This document shows positions 5,532-11,460 of a stretch of 11,460 nucleotides of DNA, piece by piece. The position numbers and the translations under genes are program-made. Under the pieces are notes generated by a model. That model was given only the letters and a program-made list of their open reading frames with translations. It was not told where the DNA came from and ran no database searches. Location: NCBI GenBank assembly GCA_030640595.1, contig DAOWJC010000059.1:1-11460 (forward strand). Direction: 5' to 3'. Numbering within the stretch: position 1 is the first letter of the stretch; each line of letters begins with the position of its first letter. Source of the DNA: Dehalococcoidia bacterium (GTDB lineage: Bacteria > Chloroflexota > Dehalococcoidia > Dehalococcoidales > DAOWJC01).

Positions 5532-5822
5532 CTTATCTTGTCAGCACGCATCTGCCTTACGGAGAGCTCCTCAAACTGCCCCCCCTGCGATTCGACTATG
5601 ACGAACTGCTTCGCGGCGATGCAACTATGGCCGGGGTTGCTAAGCCTGCTGGTAGCATGAGTGTCAAGCAACCGTGCACTATTGTGCGGCTCAGACAGAT
5701 AGGGGGTAGCTGTTTTTAATTAACGTCGTGTTGCGTGGGATATATTCGTCGTTTTTACGCAGGTAGGGGTTTGGTTGGTTTTGAATTTCTGTCGCGGTAT
5801 GCCTGCTTTCCGCCAGGTTGCA
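5532..5822. other. no recognisable gene between tRNA-Asp and the GNAT gene
   Basis: About 290 nt without a supported gene. The open frames present are short, lack an SD and match nothing I know. A TTTTT run at about 5713 has no clear hairpin in front, and a small hairpin-like stretch (ATGCCTG ... CAGG TTGCAT, 5799-5823) touches the GNAT stop. There is no second copy of the tRNA 3' end, so there is no sign of an integration site. It may be degenerate or simply intergenic. Confidence 0.5.
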
Positions 5823-6263
5823 TCAGAGTCGTAACTGCATCTTTATGTGTTTGATGCCAGCCTCCCAAAAAGGTGCTCCTGTTTCTTCAAAGCCGCACGA
5901 TTTGTAGAAGGCAGTCAGTACATATTGGGCATGCAGAACCACGTGCTCTATCCGCTTGGTCTTTAGTTCCCCCTTCAGAAAGGAAATAATATTGCTGCCG
6001 ATTCCTCTCCCACGAAATGGTTTCAAAACAGCCATCCTCTCTACCTTTGCTTGATTGGTAGTTGGGAATCGAACCCTGGCTGTGCCAATAACTCTCTCCC
6101 CGTCTTTAACCACGATGTGCAACGCTTCCCCGTCAAGGCCATCGTACTCCAAGTCCTCCGACACCCCTTGCTCTTCAACAAAAACTTGTCTCCTTACTTC
6201 AAGGGCGCCCCTTAGTTCCTCGTCATTGGTGGCCAGCTTAAATGTGACGTTGTCAATATCCAT
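5823..6263 (-). CDS. GNAT family N-acetyltransferase, YjcF-like
   Basis: A 146-residue acetyltransferase that would use acetyl-CoA to acetylate an unknown amine. The acyl-CoA loop is seen as VERMAVLKPFRGRGIGSNII (residues 74-93), with R84-G-R-G-I-G89 as the Q/RxxGxG/A motif. The N-terminal VRRQVFVEEQGV (23-34) and C-terminal FYKSCGFEE with FWEAGIKHIKM (119-142) closely follow the pattern of B. subtilis YjcF. I chose ATG 6263. A TTG at 6371 would add 36 residues unlike the family, and a good promoter (-10 at 6300-6305) lies within that stretch. No clear SD precedes 6263, so the start is less certain than the family. It is alone on its strand, divergent from the ABC transporter. Confidence 0.85.
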   Translation of the reverse strand: MDIDNVTFKLATNDEELRGALEVRRQVFVEEQGVSEDLEYDGLDGEALHIVVKDGERVIGTARVRFPTTNQAKVERMAVLKPFRGRGIGSNIISFLKGELKTKRIEHVVLHAQYVLTAFYKSCGFEETGAPFWEAGIKHIKMQLRL

Positions 6264-6299
6264 AATGTATGTAACAATATCATTCAGCGAGTTATCACA

Positions 6300-6308
6300 A
6301 TTATAACA
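6300..6308 (-). promoter_or_regulatory. extended -10 promoter of the GNAT gene, inside a small dyad
   Basis: On the minus strand TGT then TATAAT (6300-6305) forms an extended -10. A TTGCCA lies 21 nt upstream, too far for an ideal -35. The -10 overlaps a 5 bp dyad GTTAT-N7-ATAAC, which could be an operator. The predicted start is about 30 nt before the ATG at 6263, supporting that start codon. Confidence 0.5.
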
Positions 6309-6404
6309 TAGGGATGCTAAACGTACTGGCAATATGGAGGAGCTAGAGATGGTCAATAGTGAAGGATTCAAATGTAAGTAGCTTTATATATTCGTAAATT
6401 CATA

Positions 6405-6413
6405 TGGTATAAG
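6405..6413 (+). promoter_or_regulatory. possible extended -10 promoter of the amino-acid ABC operon
   Basis: TGG followed by TATAAG (6408-6413) lies about 60 nt before the binding-protein ATG. The -35 region (6383-6390) is only TA-rich. No regulator site is recognisable. Confidence 0.4.
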
Positions 6414-6474
6414 TGTAGACGGCACACACCAAATATGGTAGACTTTCACCCAAGTGAAGAACAAGGAGGGAAAT

Positions 6475-7212
6475 ATGAAACGTCTTATTGGGTATGTCCT
6501 GATTGGGCTGATACTGTTCAGCCTGGTGCTAACTGGCTGCGGCCCAAAGGCAGCGAAGATTCGTATCGCCACCGATGCCACGTGGCCACCCTTCGAATCT
6601 ATCAATGAACAAACTAAGGAGATCGAAGGGTTTGATATTGACTTGATGACAGCCATTGCCGAAAAATCAGGCCTCGACATTGAGTTTATCAACGTAGCCT
6701 GGGACCCACTTCTAGCTGGGATTGCGCAGTGCCAGTATGATGCGGCTATCTCAGCCATGACCATCACCGAAGAGCGCAAGAAACAGTTTCTCTTCTCCGA
6801 CCCCTATTTTGAGGCAGGGCAGATTGTCACAGTGCTCATAGACAACACCGACATCACCGACAAAGATGCACTGTCGGGTAAGGTTGTCGGGGCGCAAATC
6901 GGGACCACCGGCTCCTTTGAGGTGGAGAAGATAGCGGGAGCAACCCTCAAGACATACGATGATATCGGTCTGGCTTATCAGGATTTGATGAACAGGCAAA
7001 TTGATGCCATTATCGCCGATAATCCCTTAGCCCTGGGATATGTGGGTGAGAACCCGGATAAACTCAAAACAGTAGGTGGGGCCTTTACCGAAGAAAATTA
7101 TGGAATCGCCGTCTGCAAGACCAAAGAAGATTTGTTAGCAAAAATCAACGCCGGCTTGAAAGCAGTTAAAGCAGAAGGGCTAATTGAAAAACTGGTCGAG
7201 AAGTGGCTTTAG
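6475..7212 (+). CDS. polar amino-acid ABC transporter substrate-binding lipoprotein
   Basis: A 245-residue family 3 solute-binding protein that captures an amino acid outside the membrane and delivers it to the permease encoded next. A signal peptide with lipobox LTGC puts the lipid-modified cysteine at Cys22. The mature domain starts IRIATDATWPPFESI and EGFDIDLMTAIAEKSG (51-66), then carries ISAMTITEERKKQFLFSDPY (92-111). Arg101 corresponds to the carboxylate-binding Arg of HisJ/GlnH, and Asp182 in DAIIADNPLA (177-186) to the amino-group-binding Asp. The ATG at 6475 has AAGGAGGG 4-5 nt upstream; an in-frame GTG at 6454 lies before the SD and is rejected. The substrate is an L-alpha-amino acid but cannot be named. 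It is the first gene of a three-gene set. Confidence 0.93.
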   Translation: MKRLIGYVLIGLILFSLVLTGCGPKAAKIRIATDATWPPFESINEQTKEIEGFDIDLMTAIAEKSGLDIEFINVAWDPLLAGIAQCQYDAAISAMTITEERKKQFLFSDPYFEAGQIVTVLIDNTDITDKDALSGKVVGAQIGTTGSFEVEKIAGATLKTYDDIGLAYQDLMNRQIDAIIADNPLALGYVGENPDKLKTVGGAFTEENYGIAVCKTKEDLLAKINAGLKAVKAEGLIEKLVEKWL

Positions 7213-7286
7213 AGCCAGTAAATAACTGAATTCATATTTGCGAAAGCCTCTGAGGGCGGGTCCCCAAAGCTATTTCGAGGAGTCCC

Positions 7287-8114
7287 GTGGACGGACAGCT
7301 GAAACCTAGACCCAGCGGAAGTAAACTGGCTTATCTTCCTGGTGCTGAGTCGATTACACGCATTGACCCCTGGTGGGGGCTGGTGGTTTTGGTGGTTGGC
7401 TTGACGGTAACTTTGGTTACGGTAAGAGCCGACCCCTTCTGGCGTATTCTACTCTTTGTGCGTGATGGTGTCGCCGTAACCGCTTTTATTACGGTTTCAG
7501 CGTTTATGTTTACTTTAATAGCGGGTATGATTGGGGGCTTGGGGCGGCTCTCACGGAACCCGGTTATTCATGGCGTTGCCACGCTCTACGTTGAAATAGT
7601 CCGGGGTATCCCTCTTCTGGTACAGTTAATCTGGTGGTATTTTGCCTTTCCGGTAGTGGTCCAAGGGATTGGGCGGTGGCTCAATATCGCGGCTATAGCT
7701 AACTATCAGTCCAACGCCATTTTTACCGCCGTTACTGGCCTAACAGTTTGCTATGGTGCTTACATGAGCGAGATTTACCGAGCTGGCATTCAGAGTGTTC
7801 CCAAAGACCAAGCGGAAGCCGCCCGTAGCCTAGGAATGACGCATTTCCAGTCCATGCGTCACGTGATATTACCGCAGGCAGTCCGTATGGTTCTGCCGCC
7901 AGTGGGCAATGAGTTTATTGCCTTGCTCAAGGATTCGTGCCTCGTCAGTGTGGTGGCAGTAGCTGATTTGACCCGTCGAGGGCGTGAATTTATGGCGGTG
8001 CACTTCAACCCTATTGAGGTGTGGACAATGGTCGCCTTGCTGTATTTGATTATGACCTTGTTCCTGGCTCGCTTGGTAAGCTGGGTCGAGAAAAAGGCTC
8101 ACTTTGAAAGATAA
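7287..8114 (+). CDS. polar amino-acid ABC transporter permease (HisM/GlnP type)
   Basis: A 275-residue inner-membrane permease. Hydrophobic segments lie at about 29-47, 63-86, 97-126, 143-162, 208-228 and 245-265. The family block YVEIVRGIPLLVQLIWWYFA (101-120) and the cytoplasmic coupling EAA loop YRAGIQSVPKDQAEAARSLG (164-183), continuing to about 200, are clear and dock with the ATPase. An N-terminal extension with an extra membrane segment precedes the core HisM domain. The start is GTG at 7287 with CGAGGAG 4 nt upstream; no ATG fits. It lies 74 nt after the binding protein and 5 nt before the ATPase. Only one permease gene is present, so it probably works as a homodimer. Confidence 0.93.
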   Translation: MDGQLKPRPSGSKLAYLPGAESITRIDPWWGLVVLVVGLTVTLVTVRADPFWRILLFVRDGVAVTAFITVSAFMFTLIAGMIGGLGRLSRNPVIHGVATLYVEIVRGIPLLVQLIWWYFAFPVVVQGIGRWLNIAAIANYQSNAIFTAVTGLTVCYGAYMSEIYRAGIQSVPKDQAEAARSLGMTHFQSMRHVILPQAVRMVLPPVGNEFIALLKDSCLVSVVAVADLTRRGREFMAVHFNPIEVWTMVALLYLIMTLFLARLVSWVEKKAHFER

Positions 8115-8119
8115 GTATA

Positions 8120-8854
8120 ATGGAACCCATTATCCATATTGAGAATATTCATAAACACTTCGGCAAAGTTCATGCGTTGCGAGGGGTAAGCCTGGATGTG
8201 CATAAAGGTGAAGTGGTTGTGATTATCGGCCCCTCCGGATCAGGTAAGTCTACCTTACTGCGCTGCATCAATCGTCTTGAGGAATACGATGCAGGCAGAA
8301 TTGTGGTGGATGGCATTCTTTTGGACAATGCCCAAAATATCAATGCCGTTCGCCAAGAAATTGGGATGGTGTTCCAGTCGTTTAGTTTGTTTGCTCACCT
8401 CACAGTGATGGAAAACCTGACGCTGGCGCAGCGCGTAGTGCGTAAACGTTCCAGAGATGAATCACAGGAAATTGCCCTTGAACTTTTGACAAAAGTGGGA
8501 ATTCCGGACAAAGCCCAGGCTTACCCCATCCAACTTTCCGGCGGGCAGCAGCAACGCGTGGCTATTGCACGGGCTCTAGCGATGAATCCCAAAATCATGC
8601 TATTCGATGAACCAACCAGTGCGCTCGACCCCGAGATGATCAAAGAGGTGTTGGATGTGATGTTAGCCCTAGCTAGAGAGGGGATGACTATGGTTGTAGT
8701 TTCGCATGAGATGGGATTTGCGCGTGCCGCCGCCAACCGCATGATTCTTATGGATGAGGGCCAGATTATTGAAGAAGCCACACCTGAAAAATTCTTTACC
8801 TCCAGCCACGAGCGTACCAAGCAATTCCTTAGTACGGTGCTACACATGTACTAG
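8120..8854 (+). CDS. polar amino-acid ABC transporter ATP-binding protein (GlnQ/HisP type)
   Basis: A 244-residue cytoplasmic ATPase that powers the transporter. All motifs are intact: Walker A GPSGSGKST (37-45), Q-loop Gln86, signature LSGGQQQRVAIARAL (139-153), Walker B IMLFDEPTSALDPE (159-172) and H-loop His196 in VVSHEMGF. Length and the ENIHKHFGKVHAL start match the GlnQ/HisP/ArtP group (COG1126). ATG at 8120 lies 5 nt after the permease stop with little SD, so translation is likely coupled to the permease. The organism may use it with more than one binding protein, but none other is visible here. Confidence 0.95.
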   Translation: MEPIIHIENIHKHFGKVHALRGVSLDVHKGEVVVIIGPSGSGKSTLLRCINRLEEYDAGRIVVDGILLDNAQNINAVRQEIGMVFQSFSLFAHLTVMENLTLAQRVVRKRSRDESQEIALELLTKVGIPDKAQAYPIQLSGGQQQRVAIARALAMNPKIMLFDEPTSALDPEMIKEVLDVMLALAREGMTMVVVSHEMGFARAAANRMILMDEGQIIEEATPEKFFTSSHERTKQFLSTVLHMY

Positions 8855-8946
8855 TCAGCTTAGAATAGGCGAAAGAGCTTATCATTATCCTGACACCCTA
8901 TGCCCTATCTGTTTTGACTCCTGCCTCCACCGTCTCAGACATTGCA

Positions 8947-8975
8947 TATCTATATCCGGTCTTTGAGTATAGATA
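8947..8975. repeat. AT-rich inverted repeat between convergent genes
   Basis: TATCTATA (8947-8954) and TATAGATA (8968-8975) form a perfect 8 bp inverted repeat with a 13 nt loop. It lies in the 159 nt gap between the ends of the ABC ATPase and the alanine racemase. The stem is all A/T except one pair and no T-run follows, so it would be a weak terminator at best. Confidence 0.4.
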
Positions 8976-9013
8976 ATTGGTTCCCCTTGCTATCCTCTCA
9001 GTTCCTACCTTGT

Positions 9014-10138
9014 TTATTGGATGTAGATCCGGGGTACCCTTTTGCTCACAGCAGCAACTACTTCGTTAACGATGGTGCCGATTTTGGTTGCAATCTCCTC
9101 CACAGGGAGGTCTTCGCCGAACAGAATTACGTCGTCCCCTGGTTGGACGTCTTCCACATCGGAGACATCTACCATGCACATATCCATACAAACATTGCCG
9201 ATGATTGGAACGCGACGTCCCTTAATCAATACCTCCCCACGATTTGACAGCAGCCGGTTATAGCCATCACCATATCCCACCGGAAGCGTGGCTACCGTAG
9301 TCTTTTTCCTGGTGACGAATGTCCTCCCATAACCGATAGGGGTTCCAGAGGGGACTACCTTGACCTGAGAGACCTTAGTTTTAAAGGTCATGGCTGGTCT
9401 TAACTCGATACTGCGACTGACTTCTGTAGAGGAATAGAGACCGTAGATCATGAGTCCTGGTCTAACCATATCATAATAGGATTGAGGAAGGTCTAGTACT
9501 CCTGCACTGTTTGCCATGTGTTTTTTGGGCATCTCAATGCCAGCAAGCCGAAGGTTACTAATAACCTGCTCAAAAAGTTGGAGTTGTCCCATTGAGAAGG
9601 TCTTATCTCTTTCATCCGCTGAAGGAAAGTGGCTGAATATTCCTTCAAGATTTAAATTTTTAAAGCCCATGACCTTGCGGACGAAGGGGACTGCATCCTC
9701 AGGATTTATCCCAATCCGCCCCATACCTGTGTCCACCTTGACATGCACGTCAACCTTAGTGGAAGCCTTGCCTGCTTCGCCGTCCAATGCCTCCAAGAGT
9801 TCAACAGAGGCGACCGCCTGTGATAAACGGAACTTTACCACCTTATACGCTTCCTTCGGCTGAATCAACCCTACGACCAGGATGGGAGCCTCAATCCCTG
9901 CTTCTCTGAGCTGTTGTCCTTCCTCGGGGAGGGCGACTCCGAGAGAATCTGCACCGCTTCCGAGGGCTGCTTGGCTAACTTCCACGGCACCATGTCCGTA
10001 GCCATCAGCCTTAACCATGGTCATCATGCCTCTTTCGTTTCCTATCTTCTTTCGTATTTCAGCCACGTTATAGGACACTGCTCCGAGATCGATGATTACC
10101 CTTGTGGCTCTTTCAACACTTTGCCTTGCTTGTCCCAT
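9014..10138 (-). CDS. alr: alanine racemase
   Basis: A 374-residue PLP-dependent fold-III racemase interconverting L- and D-alanine in the cytoplasm; D-alanine normally feeds peptidoglycan. The PLP lysine is Lys43 in MVKADGYGHG, the second catalytic base Tyr289 in LPVGYGDGYNR, and supporting residues are Arg141 (DTGMGRIGI) and Arg227 (MVRPGLMIYG). The N-terminal TIM barrel and C-terminal beta domain (from about 245, with GNVCMDMCMVDV) are both complete and the length is typical. ATG at 10138 has AGGAGG 8 nt upstream. It follows the cysteine desulfhydrase-like gene by 83 nt, and a possible extended -10 (TGG CATAAT) in that gap could give it separate expression. Broad-specificity amino-acid racemases share these motifs, so the substrate is likely but not certain. 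Confidence 0.93.
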   Translation of the reverse strand: MGQARQSVERATRVIIDLGAVSYNVAEIRKKIGNERGMMTMVKADGYGHGAVEVSQAALGSGADSLGVALPEEGQQLREAGIEAPILVVGLIQPKEAYKVVKFRLSQAVASVELLEALDGEAGKASTKVDVHVKVDTGMGRIGINPEDAVPFVRKVMGFKNLNLEGIFSHFPSADERDKTFSMGQLQLFEQVISNLRLAGIEMPKKHMANSAGVLDLPQSYYDMVRPGLMIYGLYSSTEVSRSIELRPAMTFKTKVSQVKVVPSGTPIGYGRTFVTRKKTTVATLPVGYGDGYNRLLSNRGEVLIKGRRVPIIGNVCMDMCMVDVSDVEDVQPGDDVILFGEDLPVEEIATKIGTIVNEVVAAVSKRVPRIYIQ

Positions 10139-10221
10139 CTGCCAATCCTCCTAAAATATTTCAATTATGCCATATTGAACAGCTCCGCCCTAAGATGAAC
10201 ACTCTCAGATACAAGGACTCT

Positions 10222-11256
10222 TTAAGAAAAGCCACGAGAAAGCTTCGTGTGTATGGCAAGCTCTTGATGGTAAGCAAATACGGCCGGCAAGCCCCCGGTA
10301 TGAACAAAAACTACGGTGTCCTTTGAGGTAAATTGACCTTTGTGGATAAGATCTATGAGCCCGGCCATAGCTTTTCCGGTGTAGACGGGATCTAAGAAGA
10401 TGCCCTCCATCTGGGCAACTAACCTAATAGCCTCAATGCAATCGTCGGTGATTATTCCATAGCCTTGACCTATATAATCATCGTAAAGCGTTACCTCGTC
10501 TGGAGTGACGGCTACATCCAGAGCTAGCAATTTGGCAGCCTCATTAACTAGGGTGACAACTTCATCTATAGCCTTGCCTTTCTTAGACATGACGCTAATG
10601 CCAACCACATTAAGGGGAAGTTTGAGCTGTTTGAATCCCAGAACCAGTCCCGCCTGGGTACCTCCTCCGCCATGGGGCAAAACCACATATTGAGCACCTA
10701 TTTTCTGGTCCTTTAATTGTTGGCCGATTTCTTCGGCAGCGTTAACCCAGCCAACAATCCCCAGAGGAATGTCAGCTCCAGCCGGAATTACCAGGGGATT
10801 ACGCCCCTTGCTGCGCAGCTCATCAGCCAGTTCATTCATCTTTTTGAGCATGGTGGTAAACATTTCACTTGGATCGGCAACGTCAAGAATATTAACTGCT
10901 GAATTGAGGATGTCATGGAGGAGAAGATTTCCCTGCTTCTCCACGTGGACACCTTTAACCAATAGTAGGTAGGTTTCCATCCCTAACTTACGGGCAGCGG
11001 CTGCCATCTGAAGGGCGAAATTAGACTGCGAGCTGCCGCTAGTTATAACAGTATCGACTCCCTTTTGCTGGGCATCAGCCATCACGAACTCAAGCTTGCG
11101 GCACTTGTTACCACCCAATGCTAGCCCTGTCAGGTCATCACGCTTGATTATGATACGTGGCCCACTCAGGGCTGCCGACAAGCGGCGAGCCTCCATCAAG
11201 GGAGTAGGGTAGTTACCCAGGGATACACGAGGCAATTTAGCTATTGACGGTATCAT
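10222..11256 (-). CDS. D-cysteine desulfhydrase / ACC deaminase-family PLP enzyme
   Basis: A 344-residue fold-II PLP enzyme of the family holding D-cysteine desulfhydrase, L-cysteate sulfo-lyase and ACC deaminase. IKRDDLTGLALGGNKCRKLE (37-56) carries the PLP lysine Lys51; Ser78 and Asn79 lie in SGSSQSNF (73-80); HGGGGTQAGL (195-204) is the phosphate loop; DPVYTGKAMAGLIDLI (289-304) and HTGGLPAVFAY (319-329) follow. Thr293 and Thr320 stand where ACC deaminases have Glu295 and Leu322, which argues for desulfhydrase- or lyase-type activity releasing ammonia, pyruvate and H2S or sulfite. Phe80 replaces the His often found after QSN, and the loop reads GGGGTQ rather than GSGGTH, so the substrate may differ. 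ATG at 11256 has AAGGAGGGG 4-5 nt upstream. It lies 13 nt after dctM, implying one transcript. Confidence 0.85.
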   Translation of the reverse strand: MIPSIAKLPRVSLGNYPTPLMEARRLSAALSGPRIIIKRDDLTGLALGGNKCRKLEFVMADAQQKGVDTVITSGSSQSNFALQMAAAARKLGMETYLLLVKGVHVEKQGNLLLHDILNSAVNILDVADPSEMFTTMLKKMNELADELRSKGRNPLVIPAGADIPLGIVGWVNAAEEIGQQLKDQKIGAQYVVLPHGGGGTQAGLVLGFKQLKLPLNVVGISVMSKKGKAIDEVVTLVNEAAKLLALDVAVTPDEVTLYDDYIGQGYGIITDDCIEAIRLVAQMEGIFLDPVYTGKAMAGLIDLIHKGQFTSKDTVVFVHTGGLPAVFAYHQELAIHTKLSRGFS

Positions 11257-11269
11257 TTTCCCCTCCTTA

Positions 11270-11460
11270 TTACTCGATTCCCATAATCAGCCGGGGCAGG
11301 AACAAGGACAGGTCGGGCCAATAGGTGGTGACCAGCACCATCGGCAGGCAGCCCAGGAACATAAAGGTCAGCGCCGGTTTTATCATTTCGTCGAACCTGC
11401 AATTGCCTATCCGTCCTGCCAGGTAGAGGATGGGGGCGCAGGGTGGTGTCACATTGCCCA
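11270..11460 (-). CDS. dctM: TRAP transporter large permease subunit, C-terminal end (cut by window edge)
   Basis: The last 62 complete codons of a DctM-family membrane subunit, which moves organic acids or related solutes using an ion gradient and a periplasmic binding protein. GNVTPPCAPILYLAGRI matches the conserved TPPVG-like loop near the end of DctM proteins, followed by FDEMIKPALTF, a hydrophobic segment and the typical terminus WPDLSLFLPRLIMG. The open frame runs off the window edge without a start, so the in-frame GTG near 11452 is internal. It ends 13 nt before the desulfhydrase-like gene. The substrate cannot be told from this part. Confidence 0.85.
   Translation of the reverse strand, partial: GNVTPPCAPILYLAGRIGNCRFDEMIKPALTFMFLGCLPMVLVTTYWPDLSLFLPRLIMGIE

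Noticed and set aside
5424..5660. 78-codon plus-strand frame through tRNA-Asp
   Set aside because: It runs through the tRNA itself, has no SD and no recognisable family.
5378..5671. 97-codon minus-strand frame across the tRNA
   Set aside because: It is the reverse complement of tRNA-Asp; the peptide containing GIRTPDLRRDRASCL is a well-known spurious annotation opposite tRNA-Asp genes.
6264..6371. 36-residue N-terminal extension of the GNAT protein from TTG 6371
   Set aside because: The extension is unlike the family and a strong -10 element lies inside it.
6384..6779. 131-codon minus-strand frame
   Set aside because: Antisense to the binding-protein gene and its promoter region; no family resemblance.
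8942..9247. 101-codon plus-strand frame
   Set aside because: Most of it is antisense to the clearly conserved C-terminal domain of alanine racemase.
10341..10349. Perfect DnaA-box-like TGTGGATAA
   Set aside because: A single copy inside a conserved coding region, with no cluster or AT-rich unwinding element nearby; not an origin.
1..11460. CRISPR array, transposase, integrase, phage genes or new defence system
   Set aside because: No spaced direct repeats, no such protein families and no terminal repeats were seen anywhere in the window.

Overview
The window looks like chromosomal DNA of moderate GC from a free-living bacterium. The YidC is the short form without the large periplasmic domain of Proteobacteria, it sits with a Jag/KhpB RNA-binding protein, and the IleRS is the type 2 kind. 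These traits, the overall feel of the proteins and the TRAP and amino-acid ABC transporters fit Chloroflexota (perhaps Dehalococcoidia) best. That is an impression from sequence, not a phylogeny, and is held with low confidence.

Positions 1-5252 hold a continuous minus-strand run of core genes. In transcription order they are rpsF, ssb, rpsR, rpmH, rnpA, yidD, a PQQ-type beta-propeller lipoprotein, yidC, jag and the first 93 codons of ileS. A good extended -10 promoter lies just upstream of rpsF. Spacing is tight from rnpA to jag: 29 nt and 113 nt overlaps, a 4 nt gap, and SD motifs built from the last codons of the preceding gene. This suggests translational coupling of a module that makes tRNA-processing and membrane-insertion machinery. 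The window's less ordinary features lie here: a BamB-like propeller between yidD and yidC, a YidC with Asn at the usual groove arginine, a basic YidC tail encoded inside the start of jag, a swapped HIGH motif (GIHH) in IleRS, and a 214 nt structured spacer with a possible 23-codon ORF between rpmH and rnpA.

A divergent tRNA-Asp(GTC) with its own promoter follows at 5458-5531. Then comes about 290 nt with no recognisable gene, then a minus-strand YjcF-like GNAT acetyltransferase. Next is a plus-strand three-gene polar amino-acid ABC transporter (binding lipoprotein, HisM-type permease, GlnQ-type ATPase; 6475-8854). Converging on it from the right are the C-terminal end of a TRAP large permease (dctM), a D-cysteine desulfhydrase-family PLP enzyme, and an alanine racemase (11460 down to 9014). 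The right half therefore reads as amino-acid and organic-acid uptake plus D-amino-acid or sulfur-amino-acid metabolism.

I saw no CRISPR array, insertion sequence, integrase, phage gene or recognisable new defence system. The window is mostly ordinary housekeeping and transport DNA, with several specific sequence oddities worth checking.
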